From Ceratopteris richardii (Eukaryota; Streptophyta; Polypodiopsida; Polypodiales; Pteridaceae), in NCBI GenBank assembly GCA_020310875.1, contig CM035408.1, forward strand, positions 144,459,407-144,523,406: a stretch of DNA of 64,000 bases. The letters are read 5' to 3'. The first letter of the stretch is position 1; the number at the start of each line of letters is the position of its first letter. Below, piece by piece: positions 46,439 through 57,344 of the stretch. Position numbers and translations under genes: made by a program. The notes under the pieces are model-generated. The model was not told where the DNA came from. It saw only the letters and a list, made by a program, of their open reading frames with translations, and did no database searches.

Positions 46439-47640
46439 GTGGAAGAATTGCTTCGACTTAAACCACAATTATGGAAGCAAATGACAAACCAACTAGAATC
46501 ACAGCCAAAGATTGGAGGACCGACAGAAAAGGAGAAGGAAAATAACTCCACAATACAAGTTCCTGTGGACAAAGTGGGAGAGTTTAGTGAAGGGGATGAG
46601 GGTAACACCTGTCTACCAGTCACACACAATGGGTACAGCAAACTAACCACTTGTGGTGTAGAATTCGAACACACCCTAGCCATCTGTAAATTCGAGAAAG
46701 CAAACAATTACGAGATGATATTAGGACGACCCTTCATGAGACAAATGCGGGTAGTACAGGATTGGGGAAGAGATTCGTTATACCTGCAACATCAAGGAAA
46801 CACCACCAAAATAAATTTGCATACATTTGCTTATCGAGATGTCCCTCCACTACAATGGAATCCAGTACACCGAGAAGAAGATGACTTATCCATTCATAGT
46901 GCTGGATCAAGTGATCAATCTTGGATGCATGAAGATGCCCAGTTGTGGATGTGTAAGGAAGCCAAGAGAGAAGAGAGCAAAAGGCAACCATGGCCGATAG
47001 GACATCCTAACCATAGATCAGTAGAAGACCCCACTTACACACCTCAAATTTTTTCTGATGAGATCTTTGAGCCACATGGATGGATGGAAATATTGGCAAC
47101 CCTAGATGTATGTGTAAACGAGGAAGTTTTGACGGTGAATGAATGCATAGATGAGGAAGGCTATGATGTGAACGTCTATATGGTTGTTCTGCAAGAAGTA
47201 GAAGAAGGGGAAACCCTGGAAAAAGAATGGAGAGAGGAATATGAAAGCATAGAAATGGAACCGGAATTTGATTACGAAGAAAGTTGCTTGAATACTATTC
47301 GGAACCAGAAGGAACAGGAACCAACAAAGATCTTAGTAATTGAAACTGCTACAGCAATACACAGGCAGGAGGAGAACAGGAGTAAGGTAGGGCCGGACCC
47401 AGATCTTTTTGAAGTTCCTGAACACTTTAAAAAATACGAAGTGGAGGAAAGAAAAGTGGCTATTCAAATGCCTAGGCGAGAGGCACGAGACGGAGAAGCG
47501 TATGACAACAAGGAACAAACGAAAAAAATTGTTGTGATAGTTGAGGAAGGAGAGGAAAGATGCACGTATATTGGTAAAGATGTGTCTGAAGAAGAGGAAG
47601 AAGAACTCATATACCTTATCCGGGAGTACCGAGATGTATT
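46439..47640 (+). pseudogene. gypsy H protease-type domain and acidic linker (fossil)
   Basis: VEELLRLKPQLWKQMTNQ, then TTCGVEFEHTLAICKFEKANNYEMILGRPFMRQMR (read in two parts at about 46640-46750), the C-terminal half typical of retropepsins in gypsy elements (ILGRPF). SLYLQH, RDVPPLQWNP and WMHEDAQLWMCK follow, then a long Glu-rich linker leading into RT. D shares all of it. Confidence 0.8.
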
Positions 47641-48970
47641 CGCATGGACCTATAAAGATCTCAAAGGGGTAGAACCCGCTATTTGTTCCCATCGAATACC
47701 AATGACAGCAGATGCAAAACCCTCCAAACAACGTCCTTATACATACAATGAAGTCTACGCAGCAAAGATTAAGGAAGAAATAGACAAACTACTAGCGGCA
47801 GGATTCATATATGAGATAGAACATACCGAGTGGGTATCGCCACTAGTAGTAGTGCCTAAGAAAAATGGAAAATTGAGAGTGTGCATAAATTTCAAGAAGG
47901 TGAATGCAGCCACTATACGTGACAGCTACCCACTACCTATCACGGACCATTTATTAGAGAGAGTAGCAGGTAAGGAGGTCTATAGTTTCCTAGATGGATT
48001 CTCCGGATACAATCAGGTAGCTATTGCGACTGAGGATCAACATAAGACAACATTCACCACTGAATGGGGAGTGTATACATTCAGAGTGATGCCCTTTGGA
48101 CTCACCAATGCTCCAGCTACCTTCCAGAGATTGATGTGTCATGTTTTCAAGGAATTTCTGAAAAAAAAGCATGGAAGTATATGTAGATGACCTGTGCACA
48201 TACTCCAATCAAAGACCCGATCACATTCCCGAGTTGAGGAAGATATTCAACAAGTGTAGACAGTACAGAGTCTGCTTAAACCCAGAGAAATGTGTCTTCA
48301 TGGTAAGGCAAGGGAAAATTCTAGGACACATAGTTTCAAGAAATGGAATGTCTACGGATGAGGACAAGATTAAAGTCATCCTAGACTTACCAAGACCCAA
48401 GAATGCAAAGGAAGTGCAAGCATTTATGGGACATTGTGGATACTACCGTCGGTTCATTCACATGTATGCCATAATAGCAAAACCCTTGTATGGTCTCTTG
48501 ACTCAATTTACTTGGACAGAAGAGTATGAAAAGGCATTCACCGAGTTGAAAAAGAGACTTAGCACAGCCCCAATTCTGAAATCACCCAATTGGAGCAAGC
48601 CTTTTCATATTCATGTTGACGCTTCTAACTATGCCATTGGATGCATCTTAGCCCAGCCGGCTGATGAAGGCAAGCTTGATCATCCAATTGCTTATGCGAG
48701 TAGACAACTGAATCAAGCAGAAAGAAATTATACCACTACAGAACGAGAAGGCTTAGGAATGGTATACACAGTGAAGAAATTCAGACATTATCTTTTAGCC
48801 AACAAGTTCAAATTCTTCATAGACCATCAAGCTTTGTTGTACTTAGTCAATAAGCCTTGTAACACGGGAAGGTTGGTACGATGGTTTCTACTACTAATGG
48901 AGTTCGATTTTGAAGTAATAGTGAAAAAGAGGAACACACATGTGAGAGCAGACCACCTTTCGAGGCTAAC
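47640..48970 (+). pseudogene. gypsy H reverse transcriptase and RNase H (fossil)
   Basis: RT: RIPMTADAKPSKQRPYTYN, GFIYEIEHTEWVSPLVVVPKK, LRVCINFKKVNAAT, YPLPITDHLLERVAGKEVYS, FLDGFSGYNQVAI, FTTEWGVYTFRVMPFGLTNAPATFQRLM (given as separate motifs, 47690-48150), YVDD at 48180-48191, then GHIVSRNGM and YYRRFIHMYA. RNase H: FHIHVDASNYAIGCILAQ (about 48605), AYASRQLNQAERNYTTTERE, HQALLYLVNKP, RADHLSRL. The RT makes cDNA from element RNA. Confidence 0.93.
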
Positions 48971-49189
48971 ACACGGAGAGGCACCGAGTGGAGTACCCGA
49001 CGATCTACCAGATGCTTATTTGTTCAATCTAGAAGTTTGCCCAAAGTGGGCAGAGAAATTGATCCCTATACTCACCCATGGCCCTCAACACTCAATCAAT
49101 AGGAATAGCAAGAAAGAAATTCTTCAATCGAGGAACTTACACATTGTGTCAGGTAGTGTATACTACAAGGAACCCAACGGAGTGTTACT

Positions 49190-50564
49190 CAAATGTGTTG
49201 AGGAGGATGAACAAACGCAACTAATTGAGCAAGCACATGTGAACAAGTGGAGAACACACCAAGGGACTCATGGAACAATCCGAGAACTGAAAAGATTAGG
49301 AGTGTATTGGCCTGATATGCCCAAGAATGTTCACGACCACGTAAGTAATTGTGCAAAATGCCGAGAGACGGTTCCCGAAGATCATATGTCTCTACCTTTT
49401 TCGACCATAGCACCCAATTGGAGTACAACATTAGTGAAATTCTTAAAAAATCAAGAACATGAGTTAGGAACTAGTTTAGCAAGAAAGCGATCCTTAGAGG
49501 AAATGAGCAAGGACTACATTCTCATGGGAAAACAATTGTTCAAACGAGGGAAAGATAACCAACTCAGATTATGTGTGCATGAAGGAGAATATTTACCCAT
49601 ATTAGAGATGGCACATGCAGGTGCTGCAGCAGGTCATTTTTCGGCTGAAAGAACTGTTAAAATGATTCTCTTTGCGGGCTTGTGGTGGCCAACTCTACAT
49701 ATGGATGCTGAAACGTATGTACAAAGTTGTGAGACTTGTCAGAGAACTAAATACCCAATTCGGAGGGATGACATGCCATTAAGACCCATGATATGCGCGA
49801 GAGCTTTCACAAAATGGGGTATTGACTTCATAGGACCTATCAATCCACCTGCCAAAGGATCACATGCAGAGTACACCATATTAGCCACTGACTACTTGAC
49901 TAAATGGGTAGAAGCAAAAGCCACTAGAAAGAATGATGCTCAAACTACCGCAAAATTTCTCTTTGAGCATATCTTCACCCGCTTTGGCTTGCCCATTGAG
50001 ATTGTTAGCAATCGGGGAACGTACTTCCTCAATGAGGTAATCGAGTCATTAATGAACGAGTTTTTAGTGATTCATAAAAAATCAGCACCATACCATCCCC
50101 AAGCCAATGGACAAGCTGAAAGCTCTAACAAAGTACTGTGCACGGTGTTGACTAAGCTTGTCAATAATGGAAGGTCTGATTGGGACAAACAATTGCATCA
50201 TGCAATTTGGGCATTCCGAGTTGCATATAAAACGGCCATTGGAACTACACCTTTCAATTTAGTGTATGGGCAAAATGCAATTTTGCCAATTGACTTCTTA
50301 GTGCCAACATTGAAAGTGGCACAGCAATATGAATGGAACGGACACGAATTATCCCAACAACTAGATCAAATCGAGAAGTTACATGAGACTAGATTGCAAG
50401 CAGTAGCAGGCATTTATGCTGCTAAATGGAGACAAAAGGCATATTATGATGCACATATAAAAGACAAGGGACTTAAAGAAGGAGATTTAGTCTTAGTGTA
50501 CACCCTAAAACAAGATGCCAAGAAGTTACAAAAACGCGGATACGGACCTTTGATCATAAATTGA
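49190..50564 (+). pseudogene. gypsy H integrase with two H2C2 modules (fossil)
   Basis: Module 1, 49236-49361: HVNKWRTHQGTHGTIRELK .. CAKC. Module 2, 49614-49739: HAGAAAGHFSAERTVKMIL .. CETCQRTK, the canonical integrase zinc-binding domain. The core follows: KWGIDFIGPINPPAKG (49815), DYLTKWVEAKATR, FGLPIEIVSNRGTYFLNEV, SAPYHPQANGQAESSNK (50085), and the C-terminal part with KARDMVLVY-type GDLVLVYTLKQDAKKLQKRG. No chromodomain seen. Integrase inserts the cDNA into the chromosome. Confidence 0.9.
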
Positions 50565-50628
50565 ATCTCTACTGGTGGTGCAGTCAATCTCGCCACGCTA
50601 GACGGAGACATTCTCCCCAACTACATCA

Positions 50629-51162
50629 GTGGATGTAGAGAGACGATTCATGGAGCCATTGACTGATCAAATGCTAGCACGATTGGTAGGTGCCCAAAAT
50701 CGGAAAAAGAAGGAAGAGCGAATTAGAGAGGAAGCTTGCCAAGAAGCACTAGAGCGCATTAGGAAACGAAAAGAATGGATGAGACAAAGAGATGAACGCT
50801 ATCTCCAAGGAGAAGAGCCCATCCCTATGGCAAATTACCAAGTCGAAAATCATGATACAATGGGTATGTGTAAAACGCAACCTTACCTAAACCTAGGGAT
50901 TGGCAAGACAGAGTACAAATTGATAGATGCATTGATAGACTCAGGAGCAGGACTTAGCTGCATGCGAAAGAGAATAGCAAAAGAGCTGCAATTAGATTTG
51001 AATCCCACAAAAGCCCGATTAATAGGAATTGGAGGTCACACCCTAGAATGTATTGGAACCACGAATGTGTCCCTCCACCTAGGAAATTCCTCCATGGAAC
51101 AGAGAGTTCTAGTGTGCGAGGATGAAGATTTGATAGAAGACTTCATCCTTGGACACGACTAG
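50629..51162 (+). pseudogene. Retropepsin-like domain after integrase in gypsy H (fossil)
   Basis: 177 codons. The first 80 are charged (KKKEERIREEACQEALERIRKR). Then comes a retropepsin-like fold signature: ALIDSGAGLSCMRKRIAKEL (DSGA at about 50938-50949), RLIGIGGHTLECIGT (flap region) and DFILGHD at the end (ILG). Aspartic proteases of gypsy elements normally lie before RT, so this is a second, oddly placed one. It may be a duplication or captured from another element. Confidence 0.7.
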
Positions 51163-51165
51163 ATC

Positions 51166-52245
51166 ATAGAGACTGAGGCGTGTATCCATCTAGCTCAAGG
51201 CTATATTTCAGCTAAGATAGGGCATAAGGAGATTTTCAGCTTACTTGAAGAGAAACCTTGTATTCAAACAAATATCATACAAAGATCAGCGGAAGTTCAG
51301 AAAACGACTTTAGAAAGTATCAACAATCCTCAAAATTCTGAAACCAAATGCATAGAAGCTGAAACTTCAATCCTAGCGACGTCAGCAGTAGAATCAAAGT
51401 CATCCAATGTAGTTGAGGGAAAGCCAACCGTTACGGAGACTTGCTCTCCTACACCTGCTCAAAACATCAAAAGATCGCACTATTCGAAACCAACAAGCAG
51501 ATACTCAGATCAAGGCCCACCCAAATATAAGTGGGTACGTAGGGATCAAAAGCAGAGTCGAGAAACGTCCGCACCCACTCTTAAGAAGGAAACAGGAATC
51601 ACCAAACCAGCTTCACAGAAGTACATACCAGAAGAAACAGTGCAAGTATGGATCCCTAAGCCCTTGCTTGAAGCTCAAAGATCGCGACATCAGATATGGA
51701 TTCCCAAAAAGCTCACACAAGCAGCTAAACAGGCTTTAAAGACAAAAGAAGAGGTACCACATCAGACTAGGCGAAAGACAACAACACATAAGAGTCATCC
51801 GGGAAACTGGAAAAGCAATGCCAATTTCACTCGGACAATGGAGGAAGCAAACAGAACACAAGAAGCTACATGGATCAAGGAAACGAAACGACCTCTCTTA
51901 GTGTTCACGAAATGGATCTGGAAACCAAAGCAACCACGAGGAGCGGAGAATCGAAGAGATAAAGCTTCCCATTGCACTCATGAAGTTTCTAATGCACCTC
52001 AAGTAAGCATGATAGGGCCACAATACCAGGCCAAGCATTCGGCACAAGATGTACCTTATCAAACTAGTGGTGCACATTCTCCAAACGAGAGTAGATCTTA
52101 GCTTCATTCTAAATAGGAATGGACCTACTATGTATATAAATAAATGCTTCGGCTACACTGACTTTTATTTTCTTTCAGCAACAAAAACCAAATTGAAAAA
52201 AAATGTGTGTAAGAGATCTCACTCATGGATTAATGGGGAGTTGGA
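51166..52245 (+). other. gypsy H 3' region: frames with repeated WIPK motifs
   Basis: Overlapping short frames (51413-51739 and 51640-52101). The second holds QVWIPKPLLEAQ, QIWIPKKLTQAA and KWIWKPKQ, a repeated aromatic-basic motif. No known domain. 52102-52245 is non-coding. Confidence 0.5.
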
Positions 52246-52611
52246 GTGACGACGACAATAATCACTACATTGCACTACATCATTGTATACAGTTATGTGA
52301 CGCTAATGCACTTTTATGTACAAGTGCAGATGGCTTCCGACGATTCTGAAGAAACCGTACAGGAGGAAGTGATGGATTTTCCTCCCCAGAGTATTACAAA
52401 GGCCAAGGGACACTGGTTCCGCGAAGACCAGCCGGCAGGGGACTATCTGTTCCTTGCAACAATTAAAATCATGGACACAGATCATCTGTTTCCAATAATG
52501 TCCCATGATTTTCAAGTGCAACATACACTTCCTTCTGTTGAAGAAACCATGAAGAAAGCAGGCATACATAAATATTTAGAACTGCCAATCTATAAGCCTG
52601 ATTTTCAATGA
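52246..52611 (+). other. gypsy H accessory frame a, unknown
   Basis: 121 codons. The first 30 residues are hydrophobic (TTIITTLHYIIVYSYVTLMH), then an inner Met and MASDDSEETVQEEVMDFPP, then KAKGHWFREDQPAGDYLFLATIKIMD. The hydrophobic start could be a membrane anchor or may just precede the true start at MASDD. No family recognised. Confidence 0.45.
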
Positions 52612-52623
52612 TGCACTCAAGTC

Positions 52624-54738
52624 ATGAATACACTACAACCAGCACTACATGATCCTTTGGTACCAGAAGCTAGAGTAATGGATAAAGCAGGCGAATGGGT
52701 GATTATTCAATTCACACATGATTTAATCAAGGAAGCCTTTGGATGGGAGAAGGATGGGGTCACAATAGTGAAAGAAGAAAGTAAAGGTGCAAAGACCCGG
52801 ACCTTCATCGACATTAACCGAGTGGACATAGAGGATGAGGTCAGATTGATCCACCAACACTTCTGTTTCCCGAATATGCACAGATACACGGCTCCACAAA
52901 AGATCATTGTGCAATTATTGTCCCATGCCATCAAGCAAATTGGGAATCAAATCAATTTGACTCCATATGTTCAAGAAAGATTGTTCGAGGCCAAGAAGCA
53001 ATGGAAGAATAAAAAGTTCCTAAATGGCAGTGTGGCACTAACCATCCTGATCTACCATGCCTTAGGAATAAGGGAACATTTACAAGAAATGCCATCATCA
53101 ACCGTCCTGGCTCAATATGCCAAAGTTGCGACTGTTCCTAAGAAAAAGAAAGGAGCAAATATTGTGGAAGTGGCAGAAACAAGCTCTCAACCTGGAATGA
53201 GAGGTACCAAAAGATTCCGGGAAGCCAAGCTACATGAAGAAGACACACCAACTACCAAGAGGATCCATGTACTTCCCAAAACTACTATTGAAGGAAGGAA
53301 AGAAATAACGGCAAAAGACTTGACAGATGCTCTGGAAGAGACCCATCGATATACAGAAGGACAAGTCAACTTATCGGTCCAGGGTCATCATTATCAGCAG
53401 TCAGAACAAGCAAGGGAAACAAAGAGCAAACTCACAAAAGTACATAGATATCGGGAAATAGGGCTAGATAACTCTAGTTCGGGATCAGACGGCCAAGAGG
53501 AGCCCAATACCTCGTTATTGGATGTAGATATTCAAAGCGAATCAAAAGATGATGGCCAATGGGAGGAATTAAATGAAGTAAATTATAACGAAGAACAAAA
53601 AGACAAGCAGGAGGATCACACAACGAAGGTCGATCAAAGTATTAGGAGCAAGGAAGCAAAAATGGAAGGTCTGCATACTTTAAAACTTAATGAAAGTTCC
53701 AACATCCAAATCAAGGAGGCCACACCACCCCGAAAAATACGCATGAAGATACCAAAGCAGGAATGTCAGGAAACACAAAAGGAAGACGAAGAACCCTTTA
53801 CACCCATAAGGGTTGTGGCAGAACCGTCTCCCATGGATGTTACATTTCAAGGGAGTGCCACTAAGGTTATTGATGTGGACGAAGACGAAGCAGAACCGCA
53901 AGTGCACTTACAAATCAGACAACCACACAATGAAACGATCCATAGCGAAAAAGGAAAAGATGTACAAACAGGAGAAACCCCAGATATACCAAAGACATGG
54001 TTGAATGTGGATATAGCTCAGCTAAAACCTGTAGTGCAAGATATGATTCGAACAGCACTAGACACACAGCAACTTATGGTTGATGCTGATGAAGATTATG
54101 ACCAAGCCATGCAGGACAAAATCGAACTTCAAAAATGGGGTAAGAATCTCTCTACTGAGCTAGAGACAGTAAAAGAACAGGTAGGAGAAAAAGAAACTGA
54201 ACTGAAAGAAATAAAAAATAAATACAGCATGCTAGAGACAGAAAATGAGCAATTAAAAGAACAACTACAGGAAGTCACCAAAAAACTACAAGCAAATGAG
54301 GTTGAAAAGGCACGCATGACATCAAGAAGCAAAATTCTGGAATCACAGATTAAAGGGTACATGGATGAAGCAGAGGCGTTAAGACAACGGAACAAAGAGC
54401 TTATGGCCGCTCTTTTAAGTGATCAACTAGTCGAAGTGCAAGCCCAACCGGAAAGGGACATCAAGGGATTAGAAGAGAAAGTGATTATGTATGAAGATCA
54501 GCTCAAGAAGGAGCAAGATACAATTGCCGAATGGGAGAAAAGGTACATGGACGACACGGCTGCCTTGAGAGCCAAATGGAAGAAAGCTGAGAATGACTAT
54601 CTACGACACTGTAAAGAAGATACAGATCAGATGGACATTGTAGTACAAGAACTTCTAAAACACAAAGATATGATTGCCAAGGCCATTGAAGAACTCAAAC
54701 AGAAGAATATAGTATTAAGGAACTTCAGGAACGGCTAG
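52624..54738 (+). other. gypsy H accessory frame b: 704 codons, coiled-coil C-terminus
   Basis: Largest frame after pol. The N-terminal 170 residues look globular (GEWVIIQFTHDLIKEAFGW, DEVRLIHQHFCFPNMHRYT, QLLSHAIKQIGNQINLTPYVQ, FLNGSVALTILIYHALGI). This spacing of LL.HAI, IN....V and F...VALTILIYHALGI recalls the ORF found beside pol in plant Athila/Tat elements; that link is an inference. The middle (170-480) is charged and low in complexity. From about residue 490 to 700 heptads predominate (ELETVKEQVGEKETELKEIK, MLETENEQLKEQLQEV), a long coiled coil. Role unknown; a structural or envelope-like position. Confidence 0.6.
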
Positions 54739-54791
54739 AACAAAAAGGAAAAGAGGGGACACCAGTAGTTCCAACTTCTGCAGAGGCTACT

Positions 54792-55979
54792 GTGGAGACT
54801 GAGGTATGTCCTCTATCTTTCCCCTCATATCATTCACCGGTAAAGGAGGAAAAGGAGGTTCACATTGAACCTAACACACGGGAAATTGCAGAACTGAGCA
54901 GACCAGAAAGGGCACTACTGGTGTCCCAACTTACGGCAGAATTTGAAGATCAGATCATCAGGATCATGAAAGAAGCTCAAATAGAAAATAAACAATTAGA
55001 GCAAATTTTGAAGCCCTTTAATGTACCATACGGACTACTTAAAGAACAAACTCGGTATTATATAAAGTCTGCAACGAATAGAGATCTCGACCACAACCTT
55101 CAATTCGGGAATGACACTTTCAATTACACTCAAGAGGAGTTCGAGAAGGCGGATCCAATATGGCGACGAAAAATTTTGGAGAAGCATCCAACTTTGTGGG
55201 TACAGTGGGAAGCATCACCATATGCACTTCAAGTCAATCCATCTTTTTGTCCTGTACCCCGTAGACGATCTTGGACGCAATTTTGGGAAGGACAGCGCCA
55301 AGGTAATATCAATAATCAGTGGCTCAACTACCCTCTACTACCTAGTCCGCCACATAATTATCTACCAACCGAAGTATACATGGTCAAGACAATGGAATTT
55401 TGGATTGCCAGATATGCTACAGTGCCAGATTTAGCAGTCAAAATGACTAACAAAATATTCAGCATGCTATTGATAGTGATAAAGGTTTTCCAACATGCCA
55501 AATACACATTTTTGAATTTCATTGGCATTACGCAAGGTTCAGAAGCCTTAATTTTTTATTTATCTACTATTCCCAGCCGACTAACTATTATGGCATATTA
55601 TTCTTGCCTCATGTTTTTGCCATCGACATATATGCAGACTTTTGAAGAAGCATTCTTTACAGGCTTCTTTGAAATTGATTCAGAGATTTTTGTTAAAATG
55701 ACTTCCAATTTGAATGCAAGACTAGTGGCCTATGAAACAAGTTTCTTTGCTGATCATCGACAGGCGCCAGAAGACGGAGTAAAGTCTCAGCAATGGAAGG
55801 AATTCATGCTGTGTCACGCGAATTTGCTAAATCAAAGAGAGCAACAAGCCATACAAACACACACACGTCGCCACAAAAAGCCTGTCGAGGACGACAGAGT
55901 TCAGGAGGAGGGACGTGTAGAAGGGGAATCAAGCAAAAAAAGAAGAAGAAGAAGATCAAAGTCAAAAACAACTCAATAA
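54792..55979 (+). other. gypsy H accessory frame c: 395 codons, basic tail
   Basis: N-terminal helix-rich stretch (AELSRPERALLVSQLTAEFE, IMKEAQIENKQLEQILKPF), then a Trp/Pro-rich middle (WRRKILEKHPTLWVQWEASP, FWEGQRQGNINNQWLNYP), hydrophobic segments (KIFSMLLIVIKVFQ, YYSCLMFLPSTYM) and a C-terminal SSKKRRRRRSKSK, a good nuclear-localisation-like signal. No family recognised. Lies just after frame b and before the 3' LTR. Confidence 0.55.
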
Positions 55980-56450
55980 AGAATAAAACAATGATATTTG
56001 AAGACACATCTCTGCAAGAAGCCCCGCAGGGGCGCAACACCCATCTCTGCACAGAGCCCCGCAGGGGCACGCATCAGGCAACAATGCAAAACATCCAGGT
56101 CTTGCACGGTGGAAGAAAGCAAACAAGCTCAAAGCAATACAACAGGGTCAGATGTGTGCAACCAGGACAAATCAGAGGACCAAAAGTTAGAAAGGGGTAG
56201 AGGCCGAAAAGTTCAAGAGGGTGACTAAGAATAGCACATTCCTAGTCACTGGTGGCGTGCGTGGCAACCCAAATCAACAGGCAAGACAAATGCAGCAGGC
56301 TCTAGTGTAGTAGAGCTTGAATCAAGAGCAGGCCATCAAAGCTGCATGTCCGTTTAACTACAGACAAAACTGACCAAGGGTAGCGTGCGGAGAAAAGAAG
56401 TAATCAGTCGACGAACTGTCAAGGGACGACAGAGACGAAGAGGGGGAGAG
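55980..56450 (+). other. gypsy H 3' non-coding region, twin hairpins, polypurine tract
   Basis: Two copies of the perfect hairpin GCCCCGCAGGGGC (56021-56033 and 56056-56068), within a roughly 36-bp direct repeat that includes CATCTCTGCA. AAGAGGGGGAGAG (56438-56450) is the polypurine tract. Confidence 0.8.
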
Positions 56451-57344
56451 TGTTGCAGAGCTGAAAAGAGCACAAAGCAGAGAAAAAGACGGGCCCCAAA
56501 ATTTTTTCGAGTTGGATATCATACTTTTGTATCATAATCATTCTTGTAATATATTTCCCGTTGTAAAGGCACTAGAGGAGTCCTCTAGATGCACACCTGC
56601 AGAAGATTAGAGATTTACCCATGTAAAATAGTAGGAAATTAGTCTTTTAGTGAATAAAGTGCCGGTCTCTTGTGTGAAAGGACCATTTCTAGGGCACTAG
56701 TATATAAGTCAAATGTGACTCTTTGTAAAGAACTTTTTGCCATTGTGAAAAAGGAGCTCTACAGATTTTCGAGTTTGCCTCTTTCATGCTGATTTTGATC
56801 TTCATTTCGCTCTTGTATGTGTGTGTTATGCTTGAAATGCATGTGTAGGACTGTTGTCTACCCCTCCCCCTTGGTTTTGAGCTGCTGTAGTGCGTGTGCA
56901 AGCTAGGAGGAGTTGTGGCGCGGGTGTTGGTGTCTCCCGTCATTCACTGTTTTTGCCACAACTTGAAGCAGAGTGGTCAGAATCGAGTGAAACCACTTGC
57001 ACTAGATGCGTCTCGTCGAGAGCTTCGAAACGAGTACCCTATTGCCTATATTCGAAGTTCTGGGCTGGGAGAAAATCTCAAAATACTAAAAATTGCTGTA
57101 AGAGGCTTGCGGCAAACACTTTCAGTATTTCAGTGAGTGTGAGAGGTAGTAGTTTTTTCTCATGCATGCTAGCTAAACCACTTGATTTTCCATCACGTGT
57201 GCACAGGTCTTCATACACTTGGTACGTTGTTCGATCGGATTGACAATTAGATGTGTGTTAAGTACCCACTATACGTACTTCTGTGGCAATTGAGGTACAG
57301 TCTCGTTGGCACAAGTCCTTGAGTCTTCTCGGCTCAAGAACACA
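56451..57344 (+). repeat. 3' LTR of gypsy H
   Basis: 894 bp, same ends as the 5' LTR, followed by ACCAT. Confidence 0.95.

Larger units (their letters stand above)
40572..57344 (+). mobile_element. Ty3/gypsy element H, Athila/Tat type, 16.8 kb (fossil, largely whole)
   Basis: Perfect target duplication ACCAT (40567-40571 and 57345-57349). LTRs of 893 and 894 bp differ at about 23 sites (2-3%). Between them: primer site, 1.4 kb repeat-rich leader, gag, protease/linker, RT, RNase H, two H2C2 modules, integrase, a retropepsin-like domain, 3' accessory frames, 0.45 kb of 3' non-coding DNA and a polypurine tract. Looks largely whole, with roughly five breaks. It sits in the RT part of copia A3. 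Confidence 0.95.

Noticed and set aside
54792-55979. An envelope protein
   Set aside because: Hydrophobic stretches are short, no signal peptide is clear, and the tail looks nuclear. Left as unknown.
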